From Phylloscopus collybita (taxonomy: Eukaryota > Chordata > Aves > Passeriformes > Phylloscopidae): a stretch of DNA of 64,000 nt. Location of the stretch: contig JAJNNQ010000002.1 in the NCBI GenBank assembly GCA_027886175.1, positions 4,592,001 through 4,656,000 of the forward strand, read 5' to 3'. The position numbers were made by a program, and so were the translations under genes. Below the pieces are notes generated by a model, which saw only the letters and a program-made list of their open reading frames with translations, was not told the origin of the DNA and ran no database searches. Shown here in pieces: positions 37,645-50,454 of this stretch (within the stretch, counting starts at the first letter, position 1; each line of letters begins with the position of its first letter).

Positions 37645-37970
37645 CATGGAATCATTTAGCTTGAAAAATACCTCTAAGCTCATCAAGCCTAAACCTCAAC
37701 CCAGCACCACCAGTTCCACCACTAAACCATGTCCCTCAGTGCCACGTCTACACATCTTTTAAATCCCTTGCAGAATGGTGACTCCACCACTGCCTTGGGC
37801 AGCCTTTTCCAATTCTTGACAGTCCTTTCAGTGAAGAAAGTTTTACCAATATCAAATCTAAATCTCCCCTGGCAAAAATTCAGGATATTTCCTCTGATCC
37901 CCTCAAAGAGACCAACTCTCACCTCTCTACAAGCTCGTGTTCTTCCTTGTCCTGTTAGTCCAACACCAAA
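37645..37970 (-). mobile_element. CR1 LINE fragment, antisense
   Basis: On the plus strand this reads as CR1 in reverse: ACCATGTCCCTCAGTGCCACGTCTACACATCTTTTAAATCCC, then GGTGACTCCACCACTGCCTTGGGCAGCC, then AATATCAAATCTAAATCTCCCCTGGC. These are standard antisense blocks of the CR1 region near the 3' end. A possible weak extension continues toward 38.09 kb. Confidence 0.88.
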
Positions 37971-39367
37971 GGACTCTACTTGGGTAAGGGGAAACCAGGG
38001 CTAAGTGTCTCCTGCATCACCTCTTGCATCCTCACTGCCCTCCTCTGTGTCCTGTGCTCCTCTGAACCAGGAGGATATTTCCCATGGAAACCATGCTGTC
38101 AGTAATGCAAGCCATGGATCTGGCTCAGCTCTGGGTAAAGCTGGATCCAATTTTACAGAACCCATCTCACAAGCAAGTTCATCTCCTATAAATAAACACA
38201 AAACCTGGAACATTTGCCTGGCCCCTGAAACAAAAGTAATTTTGCTACATGGCTTAAATTTTTATTGCTAGTTAGTGTAAGGGAGGCAGAAACACAAAAA
38301 CACAGGCTGAGCCAGGATCTGTGCAAGCCCTCACAGGCAGATCAGACAGTGTACCCCCCTAATAACCTTTAAAATGCCTCTTGCCTGTCATGCTAAATTG
38401 CATGGCCATTTTATGATGTGGACACATGTTCACAGAGCCCATCCATGGGACAGACTGATCTCAACTGATCAACATAATCAAAGAAGAGGGACTTTTTCCC
38501 CCCTTAGAGATGTGAGATTTCTTCTTAAAATCAACTATTATTTTAAAACCAGAGACTCACCAAAAATAAGTATACTGAATGCAGTGAGCTAAAGGTATCA
38601 GACATGACTCGAGCCATGTTCAAGGCTTCAAAGTTATGACCAGATCACCAGCCCCTATCAGAAGCAGCAATTTTTTTTTTTAAAAGGCAGGACAGGATGA
38701 CAAACATTAAAACAACTCCCTTAAACCTGGCTTTCCACTTGCAAACCACAGGTCCCTTGACATGTGTGATGTTTGAATCTTCTGGGAAACCACAGATACA
38801 GTCTTGACATAGGAACTTGACAGAAGCAGTGTTTCAGATGACATCACTTTGAAAACAGATTTCGGTTGCTCTGTATCCTGCCTGCCACAGCAGGCACCTA
38901 GAGAAGAGTAGCAAACAGACAACTCAGTGTGTAAAATTGGATTGTATTTTCTAGTTATGCACTTGGGTCACAAAAGGAAGAGAAACTGGGGCCCAAACCT
39001 GATACTTGATGTACGTTAGTGCAGCGTCACAGTGATCCACACCCACAGCTGTTCAGTGGTACTGCAGTAGGATAACTAATAAAATGATACCCAGAGCAAA
39101 TGGGACATCTTTCATCTTCCCTCTGCCCTCCCCAAAAGTTTTGAATAAGAGCCTTTAAAGGGAAGCTGGAGGGCAGGCCATTGCTCAAGGTCAGTCAACA
39201 CATCTCGCCCATGGAAATTGCATCTGGCAGGGGCTTGGCCACAGGACCTCAGGAAGGGGACACGGGGCTGTGTTGGTGGGAGCAGAGTGAAATCAGTGAT
39301 GATGAGAGAAACAGCATGAGTTGTCGTAAAACTGAGGAGATGGAACCAGTGAATGGAATGGAAAGAT

Positions 39368-39368
39368 G

Positions 39369-39408
<40 letters not shown>

Positions 39409-39665
39409 AGAAAAGAGAAGAGAGAGGAGAGAGGAGAGGAGAGGAGAGGGAGGAGAGGAGAGGAGAGGAGAGGAGAGGAGAGGAGAGGAGAGGAGAGGAG
39501 AGGAGAGGAGAGGAGAGGAGAGGAGAGGAGAGGAGAGAAGAGAAGAGAAGAGAAGAGAAGAGAAGAGAAGAGAAGAGAAGAGAAGAGAAGAGAAGAGAAG
39601 AGAAGAGAAGAGAAGAGAAGAGAAGAGAAGAGAAGAGAAGAGAAGAGAAGAGAAGAGAAGAAGAA
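39368..39665 (+). repeat. 298-base pure purine tract: poly(A), (GGAGA)n, (AGAAG)n
   Basis: Every base in this interval is A or G. It begins with about 37 A, followed by a mixed AG segment. A regular GGAGA-type pentamer array then runs to about 39535, and an AGAAG-type array to 39665. Read on the minus strand it is (CTTCT)n, directly continuing the ATTCT-rich tail of the adjoining antisense CR1. The array was therefore probably seeded by the CR1 terminal repeat. Long mirror-type purine tracts can form triplex DNA and stall polymerases. Long open frames across it are low-complexity artefacts. Confidence 0.95.
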
Positions 39666-39666
39666 T

Positions 39667-40275
39667 AAACTGTTGCAGTTGGAAAGGACATACAATGATC
39701 ACTCAGTCCAACTTCCTGACCAGTTCAGGGCTGACCATGGTACAGCCTGTTACTAAGGCACTGTCCAAAATCCTCTTAAACATTGACAGGCTTGGAGCAT
39801 GGACTAAATCTCTGGAAAGCCTATTCCAGTGTTTGACCACCCTCTCAGTAAGGAGATACTTTGTAATGTCCCATCTAACCTCCTCCAGTGCAGTTTTCAA
39901 CTGTTCCCACACAGTCACTGGACCCCAGAGAGAAGAGCTCAGTATCTCACTCTCCACTTCCCCTCCTCAGGAAGCTGTAGAGAGCAATGAGGTCACGCCT
40001 CAGCCTTCTTTTCTCTGAACAGGACAAACTCAAAGTCCTCAGCAGCTCCTCAGAGGACATCCCCTCCTCTGCTTTGTTGCTCTCCTCCAGACATATTCAA
40101 AGACCTTCACACTCTTCTTAAATTGTGGGCCCAGAACTGCCCACAGTCCTCCAGATGAAGCCACACCAACCCTGAATAGAGCAGGACATTCACCTCTTCT
40201 GTACAGCTGGTCATGTTGTGTTTGAGGCACCACAGAATGGATTTTGTCTTTTTGGCTGTCAAGGGCTCACTGCTG
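39667..40275 (-). mobile_element. CR1 LINE 3' region, antisense, about 600 bases
   Basis: The longest CR1 3' region in the window, minus strand. Plus-strand blocks include GTTGGAAAGGACATACAATGATCACTCAGTCCAACTTCCTG (CR1 3' end in reverse), CCTATTCCAGTGTTTGACCACCCTCTCAGTAAGGAG, CTCCTCAGAGGACATCCCCTCCTCTGC, CAGAACTGCCCACAGTCC and GGCACCACAGAATGGATTTTGTC. Its 3' end abuts the purine tract at 39368-39665. Confidence 0.9.
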
Positions 40276-43200
40276 ACTCATCTGCTACCAACCAGCATCT
40301 CACTGTCCCCACATCTCAGCTGGGAAAAAGAGGAGTGCTCTGGCAATGGCACTTATCTGTGTTTGTGCCATTAGGGAAAAAGCTTTAAACACAGCACGTT
40401 GTTTCTTGTTTTCAATTACTAAAACAGAGATAGATTTTTTTCTCATTTTCCCTATTATCTTATTCTTCTTGTTTTTTTCTTTAGCCATTACTTAATTCAA
40501 CTCAAACTCACTGTTAAGTGTACTCCCATCAATGCTGGTCAACAAAGCATTTAGGCTCGTGCTTAACTCAAAGCAGATAACTAAGGCACATTCAGCAAAA
40601 GTCACCCATACACATCACCTTTTTTTTTTTTTTTTTTTCTCTGAAAGGGGCCCTCTGTCATTTTAAAAGCTGTATTTCTTTTCAGCATAAAGTACCACAG
40701 CCGCAAAAATCAATCCACTCTGCTCCATCAGTGTGCATCTGTCACTCAGTTCCCAGGACAGGAAAAAGCAGAGGCACACACAGAAAACACTGAAAACACT
40801 CACCCAGTCCCTTTCCTTTAAGAACAGCCGAGAGTAGAAAGATGCATAATTTAGCAGAACAGTTTTATTTGTGTATCAGGTTATTTTAAACGTCAGCTGA
40901 GGTTATGTTTTTTTCTTCAGTTGCTGCTGGGTGTTGCTTCAAAGTCATTCTGAGTCACTGCTCTCCATCTTCATCTGCTGATGGGCCCCCAGGTAGTGAT
41001 GGAAGCATAACTTCCCTTGACATGGATGACCTCCAATAAAGGAGTGACTTCCCTTCTGACACACTGATTAGAATGAACGAGGGGAGGCGGAAGGGAAGAG
41101 GAAGGTGACTGTAGCTCTTGAAAAGCAAAGACAACGGGCCACATCCCTGACTCTGTGCCATCAGATTCACTGCAAGTTATCTGCAAAACGGCAAGAAGCT
41201 CATTAGATTGCTGCTAGGAGTATTGATGGAAATGCAAATCTTTACCTACAGGACCTTATTCCACAGCAAATTAACAGCAGGCTGGGGAAAACCAAAAATC
41301 TGTAGTCTCAGGGCTGGGAGTCTGTCAGAAAGAAGCATAATCTCTGTTTTTCAGATACCAGTCCAAAAAAAAAAAAAAAAATAAAGAGAAGGTCTAACTT
41401 AATTCAGATTTTCCATTAGTTGCATCAACATTGACTTTAAAGAAGTTCTTCCATGTTTCCATGAGCCTCAATAAGGTGAGGATCAGAGCCTGAGAGTTCC
41501 ATAAATTGGCCTGGCACAATATGAAAGGCTGTGGTCAGAGAGAGACAGCCTGGCTGGCAATTTACAAGACCAGGGAAGTCTCCTCCAGAGTCGAGTTTTG
41601 TTTTGTCTTGACACAAAATTTTACCCCAGCCTGGACATGAAAGCTAAAAGGCATCACCTTAATTCTTTCCATTATCTTCCATGGGATTTGGATTAGGCTC
41701 CTTATAGTGAATTCAGCTTTGGCTGCACAATGTGATAGCCCAAGAGATCATCCAGCTGAGAAACCAGGTGGAAGGTGTTCAGAAAAATCCTGCCCTGGTC
41801 TTCCAAGGGATCCTGCTGAGATGGCAACTGAGCCTTTGCATTGTTCCCAGTAAGGCTACCTGCAACAGGATCACACAGCCAGGGGCTTCAGCTCTCTAAG
41901 AAAGAGCATGAACACCCCCCACCTCGACCCCTCAGTAGGGTCTGCTCTCCCTGTCACAAGCTCATTTTCCACAAAGAACCAAACATTGTCATTTACACCA
42001 GTAAAAAGCTGAATTCAGCACTCTTTCCATAAAACGGATCGTGAACCCTTAACACCACTTGCCTCTCCTTGGAATAATAAATTATGAGGACAAATGGCAG
42101 AATCATTATCAGTTTCAATATCCAGTCATAAATAGTCTTGTAAGAACACTGAAATGATGGTGTTTTATTGCATTAGATATCACTTGCCATTAATTACAGC
42201 ATGAAACTTTTGTACTTTGATGAAAAGCATTTTAGCCAGCTCAGTTATAAATTTAAAACAGTCTTAAAACAAGTCACCCCAAGTTGTGGTGTGGGGTTTT
42301 TTTTCTAATCTGTAGATCTGAACACAAAATAGCATTTTTGTCTTGGAATGACACAAAAGACAGGTTTTATAAAAGCTATTTTATCGCCCACTCATTCAGC
42401 TTCAGTGCTTACAGCAAACTAACAGTACCCATGTCTATGTTTTACAATAACTTTTTTGGCAGCCAGATTTCACTGCTACAGATACTTCATAGTTCATTTG
42501 CTTTAGTGGGGATTTTCTTCCTAATGATCAAGTGGTGTCGTGAATCAATGTGATCTAGTTTATGTTTCTGCCCTGTTTCTTTTGTTTGGATCATTTCTCC
42601 CTCCTTCTGTTGCCATAACCCACCACACAGGACAGAATCACAGCTGGCTGTAGAGCAAGCCTGGAACCACCAGCAGCTGCTGGGTCAGTCCCCAGAAAAT
42701 CTGGGATACCCACAAAAGCTCACAGAGAAAAATCTCACTGCTTCAGCTTAAAAGCTAAATTTTCAAGCAATTGTGGAATCTGTCTTCAAATTTCCAGCTC
42801 AGAGGGATTCAGACTGAAGCAATTTTCATTGCTGCTCCATGGCATTGATCACAATTTGCATTCGTTTGCAAAAGGGATTAAAGGGATTATCCCAACCCCA
42901 CTCTGGGCATGGCAACCTTGCAGCCACCACAGCCAAATTCCCCACAGACCAGGATTCAGAGCCCCTGCTCAGGTGAACAACAGTTTATCTATTATAGCAA
43001 CACCTCTGAATTCCAACAACCATACATGAATGCACAGTCTCAAATCCAGATGCACTGCAGCAGTTGTACTGGATCTCATAAATTTCTCAGTAGATATGGA
43101 GAGGACACTTTATTTTCCTTTCCCAACCTTCTAGGAGGAATTATGGGTTGCCCAGTATTTAAATTATTCTCATGAGACCAGGGAGACCAAGACTTGGCTC

Positions 43201-43434
43201 TTGTCCTGCACCAAAGGTTCCCGTTTTGCCCAGGGATACAGGAAAAGCACTCAGTTTCTCAGAGGTATAGTGGGAATCTGCTCAAGCTTAAGAGAGCTAA
43301 GCTTAGGAGTCAAAATCTGGTGACAGTCAATGAAGATCAGGTCCCTGCATTCCATTCCAAGTGACTTCTTGCCCTTTCCATGCCTGGAAATGGTCCCGTG
43401 CCCAGAAATCCCCAAAGGAGATTTGCTCTGTGAC
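40276..43434. other. intergenic, no gene recognised
   Basis: Single-copy DNA with a T-run at 40621-40638 and an A-run near 41366. No family wording in any frame and no recognised repeat body. Confidence 0.6.
40621..40638 (+). repeat. poly(T) run
   Basis: Eighteen uninterrupted T bases, a simple repeat. Confidence 0.9.
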
Positions 43435-43960
43435 CTTCATGGAGACAAAGGTGAAGCTGACCAGTCTGCAGTTTTCTTAGGCCCTCTGTGCTTGAGGTTG
43501 ACCTCAAGATCAGCTTCTTCCCAGTCACAGGGGTCCATCCATAATCACCCCCACCTTTCAGAGATCACACTGAGCAGGCTTGCAATGGCATCAACCATCT
43601 TCCTCAGCACCCTCGAACACATCCCACCCGGTCCTATGCAGCCACGTGTGCCCATTTGGCTTCACCAGTCCCTAAACTGATCCTTCCCTATGACAGGTGG
43701 CACCTGCCTCTCCTCAATCCTGCTGCTAGGCATGAAAACAGAGGTTTGATAGCAGACCTTGCTGCTTATGACAAAGGCAAAGAGCAGCTTTCCCTATGCC
43801 CTTTGTCACTAGGTTGGCCAACATACTCAGCAGCAAATCAGTATGTTCCTGTTTTCCCTTTCCTGGTGATTTACTTATAGAAATCCTTATTCCTGTCCTT
43901 CACACCCTCACCAGTTTCATCTCACTTTTGGCTTTTTGAATTTCATCCATGTTGGAGCAT
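43435..43960 (-). mobile_element. CR1 LINE ORF2 (reverse transcriptase) fragment, decayed
   Basis: On the minus strand a decayed CR1 ORF2 can be followed. VKDRNKDFYK corresponds to the CR1 VKGNKKGFYRY block, and NLVTKG to LVTQD. Then GPGGMCSRVLRKMVDAIASL corresponds to the GPDGMHPRVLRELADVIAKPL block at the start of the reverse transcriptase domain. The copy contains stop codons and frameshifts and cannot make protein. Only this part of ORF2 is present, with no endonuclease domain and no 3' tail next to it. Confidence 0.85.
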
Positions 43961-46900
43961 ATCTGAGATCTGAGGACAAGTGACATTGGCCAAGACTCAT
44001 CAGCACCTGTAAAAACAGATGTCATTGTTGCAACTTGACTGTTTCTTGAAAGGGTGACCATTTGCTTTTTGACACAAAAGTGAGAAATTGAAGAAAAACA
44101 GCCTAACTGCTCATTTAAGGCAGCCTGTTCTTTCCCTTCTGCTTAGCCAGTTAAAACCTCATTTGACAATCTGAGAGTTTAGCTCCCAGTGCTCTTGCTT
44201 AAAATATAACAGATGGCCTCTAATAAGTAAATTGAAAAGTGCAAATAAGGTTAAAACAATTTTTCTTTATTGAATATCATTAACTTCAAGGCTGTCCACT
44301 TTAAAATGCTAATTCAGCCTCACTTCCTTTTGCAGGGTTCTAGTGAAGAAAGATTGCTGTGGGGTAAATTCCTCTTGTTTGTAGAGGACCAGCCCAGCAA
44401 GCAAGCTGGGCTATTACATGTCCCAAGACTAAGAAGTAGAGTTGAAAGCTTTCCATTATTTGTCCCTTCCTTACTTGTTCCTTCCCACAAACCAAACACA
44501 GTCAAGAAGGAAGAGGTCAAGTGTGAAACCCTGCTTTGTCCACACAGCAAACAGCTCCTCTGAAGGTCACTATTGGTCCAAACCAGTTTTCACATAGGAT
44601 TTCTAACACCTTGTTACCTCTCTGCAGCGTGTTGGGCTGCAGGTGTGGGGCTCTGTATTCCTGGCACCACACACAGAGTACAAGAGGTCCTTAAGAGCCT
44701 CGCCCCCACCTTGCTCCTAATTTCCAGTGCAAAATTATTCCCAATCAGTATGTGTCACTTGCTCATGTGCCAACGCTGTTCTTTGGCTTCAGGAGCTTTC
44801 TCCACTCCCAACCTGAAGGATTTTTTATTAAATAACCCAGCAAATCTTTTTACTGAATAACCCAGCTTCTTTGTGCTTCTGGCAAAGCAAGTTAAACTTT
44901 CAGCCTCCTCTCCTAGGACAGTCCTTCCCTTCCCCTGCTCAAGGTACCAGCCCCTCCTTCACCTGTTCCAGTTTTAATTCTTCTTTCTTCAGCACAAGAC
45001 AGCAGATCTGGCTGGGTTTTACCAAAGTTCTGCATGAGGCAATGCTCCATCTCAGCTGGAAAGGCACACGGGTAAAGTCCAGGATAACATTCACCTTCTT
45101 CATGGCCAGGTCATACTCACAGTTTTTAGTCATCATGTAAAACAACTATTATGTATTTTTACCTTTCACCTCCTTTATTCCTGCTGAAGGTTGAACTCCC
45201 AGCCTAAGGCAGATCCAAGGGGCACCAAGACTCAGCCTCCAAAGAGAGCCTCGTGTCCAACTGATGCAAAGCAGCCAACTTTTTGGACAACAACCTCAGG
45301 ACAACAGCCTGTCACCATGAGCAGGGAGCTCTGGGTGCTCCCCCTGCCTGGTGGATTTGACCCCAGGTGCCAGTTTGCAGTCCACCTTTGGAAGGCTGCA
45401 GGAAGCTCAGGGAGAGAGAAGTTTCTATGTCTGCTGTAAACCTGAGCTGCTGTAGAGGAAAAGTCAGGAGGCATCAAGCCAGAAAAAAGAGAGCCTCTGA
45501 GAGTGCCTGGGTCCCCTCACCGAGAATTCCTGAGTCCAGATGAATTCCACCTCCCTGCCTCTAAGCTTGGTTCTCAGTCATTTGAGCAAGTTAATTTACT
45601 TTGTCATTTAAAGATTCAGAGTATAAATTACAAAATGCAGAACTTGATACAAATTGCCTGCCCAGTCTCACCTCAGTGATTTCTCATCCAGACAATCTGG
45701 CTGAACATTAGCATCCTTCACTTCAAACTGCTCATACTACAGATAATCCAACACTGCCTGTCCAGAAAACCTGAGTTACAACAAAGTTTCTGGGATAAGA
45801 GGGAAGGCAAAAGAGCCTCTTGACATTTACTCTGGTCTTTATGGGAAGTCTTTGCCCCACAGAAGCTCATCTTTCTTGCTGTGGAAGCCCATGAACAAGG
45901 AGGGTTGACAACAGGCAGGGGCAGTTGTAGCAACACTTGTTTAACCGGTCCATTTATAAATCATGCCAAAACCACACACAACACAGATCAAAACAAAAAA
46001 ACCTACATTCACTGGACAAACAGCAAAGTGAGTCTGTGCTGAAAGGTTTTTGGGAGAGTCTGCCAAACACAGAATCACAGAATAGTTTGGGTAAGAAGGG
46101 CCCTTAAGATCACCTAGTTCCAATCCCCTTGCCACGGGCAGGGACACCTTCCACAAATAAAAAAAACAACAGCTGTATTTTCTGAGCCAAGAATCACTCT
46201 GAGGAAAGTAAAACACTTTCACAGCAAGGGAGGGCTTGAAATGCAGCTTATTTGCTTATTCATTCAGTTAAGCCCTTTGACTAAATCACATATTGCATTA
46301 TCTTCAATGTCTTTTCTTTCCTCTGCTTGAGTAGGTGTTCCTTCTAAGGCACAACAGTTGCAGGGACCCAAATAATTTAACTGAGAAATGGAAACTGGGA
46401 AAACATATTGTTGCCTTTCGACATCTTTCTTGATCAAAAGGATGTTTCTGCTATATGCAGCTGTCCTCAAGCAAGGCAGTAACCCAGCAAAGAAATTATT
46501 CCAGGAGTGACAGGGGAATGTCCCATCCTAACCTAACAAGCTGTGACAGCTGTGTGAAGAGGTGCTCCTAGGTGGCATAAGCTGTGATATCAAAGTTGTG
46601 TGACTTCTTTGCCTCTCAGTTGATTTCTGCAAGATGTTATATTTTAAGGTAAAAGTCCTCACCTAAGAAGCAGCTCCATTTCTTCTCCAAGTCCTTCTGT
46701 TACACAGCATGGCTTGGACTACTTTTTAGGGAGAATTCCATCTTCCAAAACACCAATGTTTATCAAACCTGGAAGATAGCTGAGGTTTCAGGAGGGTAGT
46801 GTATACATGTCAATCAGAGAGTAAAAAGTGTCCTCAAACAGCAAGCTGAGCAGACCTTTGTTTTCCTGTGTAAAGCTTGTCTCAGCCTTAAGGGAGCTGT

Positions 46901-49582
46901 CTTTCACTGAACCAGGGTTCTGAGCTTGCAGGCATAACACAAATGCCTGAGAGAGTCCAGCTTGAAGGGATAAACACAAGCAAGGGCATGGAACTGAAGG
47001 ACAAAAAGCAAGAATGTAAGTAACAAAGCTCCCAAACTGTGTCTGCTGGACACCTCCATGCAGGTGTGTAGAGAGGCAGTCTGAGAGGAGTTGGGGAGGT
47101 CAGTCAGGGTTTGACAGTAAAAACAGAGCAGTCCTGGAGCAAGAAAGCTTTCCAGCTGTACAGTGGTAACTGGGGACAAATCTTGTCTCCAAAGTTGAGA
47201 AAAGCTTTCAATCAGGTCTTCAGGAATTTTGGCACAAGAAGAGAAATTGTCTTTTTCCGTCCTCTTCTCCACACCGCTGCCCTTTTACTCAGCAGGGAGA
47301 AACTACTCACTCAGGAGATGAAGCACCTGATCTGTTGTAGACATCTGCCACAAGGTAAGATGAACAACAGCCAGAAACTCCTCTCCCTCGTGGTCCTCTC
47401 CTTTGACTGCTAAAAGAGAAGACAGATGCCTACACTGGTCAGATGAATCCCACACCTGAGTGTCCAGACTCCTGTTTGGCTGGTGAGATGCTAAAGGAGG
47501 AACAACAACCAGATGGATGCATTACAGAGTACTCTGCCAACATACACCAAATAAAAGCATCTTAAGAATGTGTCACAAATACCTGTCATCTAAAGATGTT
47601 GGAGCAAAAAACATCACAGGCAATTCATGATATCCCCTAAGTAGTCAGGTTGGTGATTGGACATCATGTCTAATAGGCTAATGGGCAGGCTGACACACCA
47701 GTGGATGAGGTAACTCAGTGAAAGACTGGAATCAGAGATTGTAGCAGTATCCATAGGCAGTGATAGCTGCTCCTTCACCCGTCTCCTCAGGGTATGTGCT
47801 TCAAGAACACTCAGCCAAGTCACTGAGTTCCCACTGACAGTGGCTGAGACGTTCCCAGAAGTCTGGGATCACCACAGAAATGTTGTTCTGTTTGTCAAGG
47901 CCAACTTTCAGAAGCAGCAGAGAAGCAGAAGAACAAGAAAAGCAAAATGACTCTTAGGGCTGGATTTCAGCAAAGTGTCACATAAGAGAAGCTCTCAGCA
48001 TCCCTCAGAAGTGGAAACAGCCAACAGTGTAAATCATCTATAAGAAAAGGTAGTTATCTGCTGCAAAAGAGGAAAAAACTGGTTCTAGGGGGGAAAAAAA
48101 TAATCTAAAAATATTGCATTCTGGCAATGTAAGCTGTAATGGCTGAAAGCTAAACCACTTGAACTGTCCAATGAAAGAGGCTTGATCCAGACTGCAAAGT
48201 ACAGAGGGTGAGCAGGGGTTACCCAAAGAATTCATTCAGACTGCTTTTGCCTTGCACATCACAAAGTGCTTTTGACCTGCACAAAATGAGCTTAAAGTAA
48301 TAAAGAGGTAAGATTCTTTGGTGCAGACGTGATTCTGTACCCAATTTGCACAGGAGTATAAAACTTCAAGCCACATGGAATCAGAACTACAGTCACCTTC
48401 AGAGAAGCTTGTTAGGGAAACACTCCTAGCAGAACAGTAATGCCCTGGTATCAGATGAATGAATGTTCTGCCTATTTTCTTTTGCCATTTGTTTGTCAAG
48501 TTCAGCCTATTTCAACATGAGGGTCAATATTTCACCAAAAACATAATTGGAGAGGTTACATGAAAAATCATCAGCTGAGGAGAAGAAAAAAATCCAAATT
48601 AGTCCCTTTCTCCTAAGGAGGAGGTCCTAAACTGGCCTCACATTGATGACAACACCAAGATCAGACAGTTCAGTTCTCTGAAATGTTGGTCTTTTTTCCC
48701 CTCAGCCCTCAACCTGCATGCAGCTGTCTGGGGACCAGGTTAATAGAAATGAGGATAAAAACAAATTATTTGTTCAAAGTCTTGCTTTGGCTTTTTGTGG
48801 CTTTAGATACACATCCTTCATTGCGTTGCTCTGTGATCTGTTGTGGTAGCTCAACTCCAAAGGAAAAACAAGCTGAAAAACAAAAAGGTCCCCCTGGGAT
48901 GGCACACGGTGGTATTCGGCTCAATTACTTATTAAAGCACCAACACAGCATAGATTTTTTTTTTTCAGTACATTACTTATTCAATCAGAGCTCCAACTCT
49001 CTCAGACTGATCCCTTAAGAAAAAGCAAACATCTTTCCCTGTTTGTTTCCAGCTGCATCACAAAAGACTTTAAAGACTGCACTTTAAAGGCTGCAAAGAA
49101 AACTGTTTGTCTTTGGGTTGTTGTGCAGCAAGAGCTTGTGGGTGAATCCAGTGAAGCTCAGATTGACTGGTGAGAGCACAGGGCCATCAAGCTAGGGAAG
49201 GTGCTTGGATATTTCCATGTAATTCCATGACCCACTTCCAACCTAGAGTAGCTTTGCTTGTGTGGGACGGGAGCTGCAGGCTAGACAGGAGTGAACAATC
49301 TCTTTGTGGAAATCAAGGGTTTTGTTGTTTGTTTGTTGTGTTTGTTTTTTTTTTTTTACAGGAGGTGAGATCAATTTTCCATAGACTGGGAGTAGTTCAT
49401 CAGATATTTAAACACAGAGGCTGACCTTTCATCTAGGCAAGATGGGCATGCCATGCTGCTCATTTTGAAGAACAGTAAGGTCTCCTGTGGAGGAGGGAGG
49501 GAATCAGCCTCTATCAAATATTTAGAGGCAGGAACTATTGCCTTGCCTTTAGATTTCTCTTAGCTAAGATGTTGATTAAGTT
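43961..49582. other. intergenic, no gene recognised
   Basis: Single-copy DNA interrupted only by the short CR1 tail at 46.07-46.15 kb. Frames are at most about 120 codons, without family wording. A plus-strand GTAAGA near 47355 has no clear partner acceptor. Confidence 0.6.
46068..46154 (-). mobile_element. short CR1 3' end, antisense
   Basis: The plus strand shows CACAGAATCACAGAATAGTTTGGGTAAGAAGGGCCC then CTAGTTCCAATCCCCTTGCCACGGGCAGGGACACC. This is the antisense of a young-looking CR1 3' end with its terminal octamers at the low-coordinate side. About 85 bases remain after 5' truncation. Confidence 0.92.
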
Positions 49583-49650
49583 GTAGAATCATTGAGGTTG
49601 GAAAACAGCTCCAAGATCATCGAGTCCAGCTGATACCATAACACCACCTC
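49583..49650 (-). mobile_element. short CR1 3' end, antisense
   Basis: The plus strand shows TAGAATCATTGAGGTTGGAAAACAGCTCCAAGATCATCGAGTCCAGC, the reverse of a CR1 3' end. A very short remnant of about 70 bases. Confidence 0.8.
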
Positions 49651-50454
49651 TGCTCTGGACAGCCAGAGGACCATAGGGCAGACAAGCTGGCAAAAAAGCC
49701 CACATGGTTTTGGAAACCAAAGGGCATCAGATCCTTCCATCACTGGGCACTTTTTTAAAGGGATGTGCACATGAGAGCAAGAAGCCCTTGTTTCCTTGAT
49801 GAGCTAATGTGCATTCCTAGAAGGACAAAAATGAAATAGAAGTCTTACAGCAGAATTTCTTCAAAGGACCTTTCAAGGGGGAGATTTATTGAGTCTTATT
49901 CTATCAGACACTAGTCAGTGAACATGTGCAATTTGGGTGAACTGGAAAAAAAAAAGCGCTTGTCTATAAATTCTTGCACTCCAGACACTGTTCCTCAGAG
50001 GCCAGCCCTAATAAACCCATCACCACAGCAATACTATAACTCAGTGGTGGCTCACTCTTCAGAGCCCTGCATCTGAGTCTCTTCTCAGGGACTCCTGCAG
50101 CAAACAGTGCATCAGCTGCCCTGAGGACACAGTGCTTTAATGCTAGTGTGGGACATGTCAGAGAGCCCCAGCCCACCCCAACAGACAAGGAAGTGTCTCC
50201 TCTCCCTATCCAGAGAAGAGCTCAGGCCCAGAAAGTACTAAAATTATCCAGACAATATCCTACTAGCACCATATAATACTTTGCTAGGAGCTAAGATATT
50301 AACTAGAAATGTTCTGCAATGTGCTATGAGCTGGGAAATGTGAGCTTTAATCTTCCTCAGCTGAGTAAGAAACTGATCATGAGCCTCCCATTTCACAAGC
50401 AAATAAAGCCAGAAAGCTACAAGAAACAATAATCATCTCACCCTGACAAAACAA

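Noticed and set aside
39112..39702. 196-codon open frame on the minus strand rich in Leu and Ser
   Set aside because: Mirror image of the same purine tract read as pyrimidines. Artefact of the repeat.
39353..40018. 221-codon open frame on the plus strand rich in Lys, Arg and Glu
   Set aside because: It is generated by the purine pentamer arrays and then runs into antisense CR1. Low complexity, no coding evidence.
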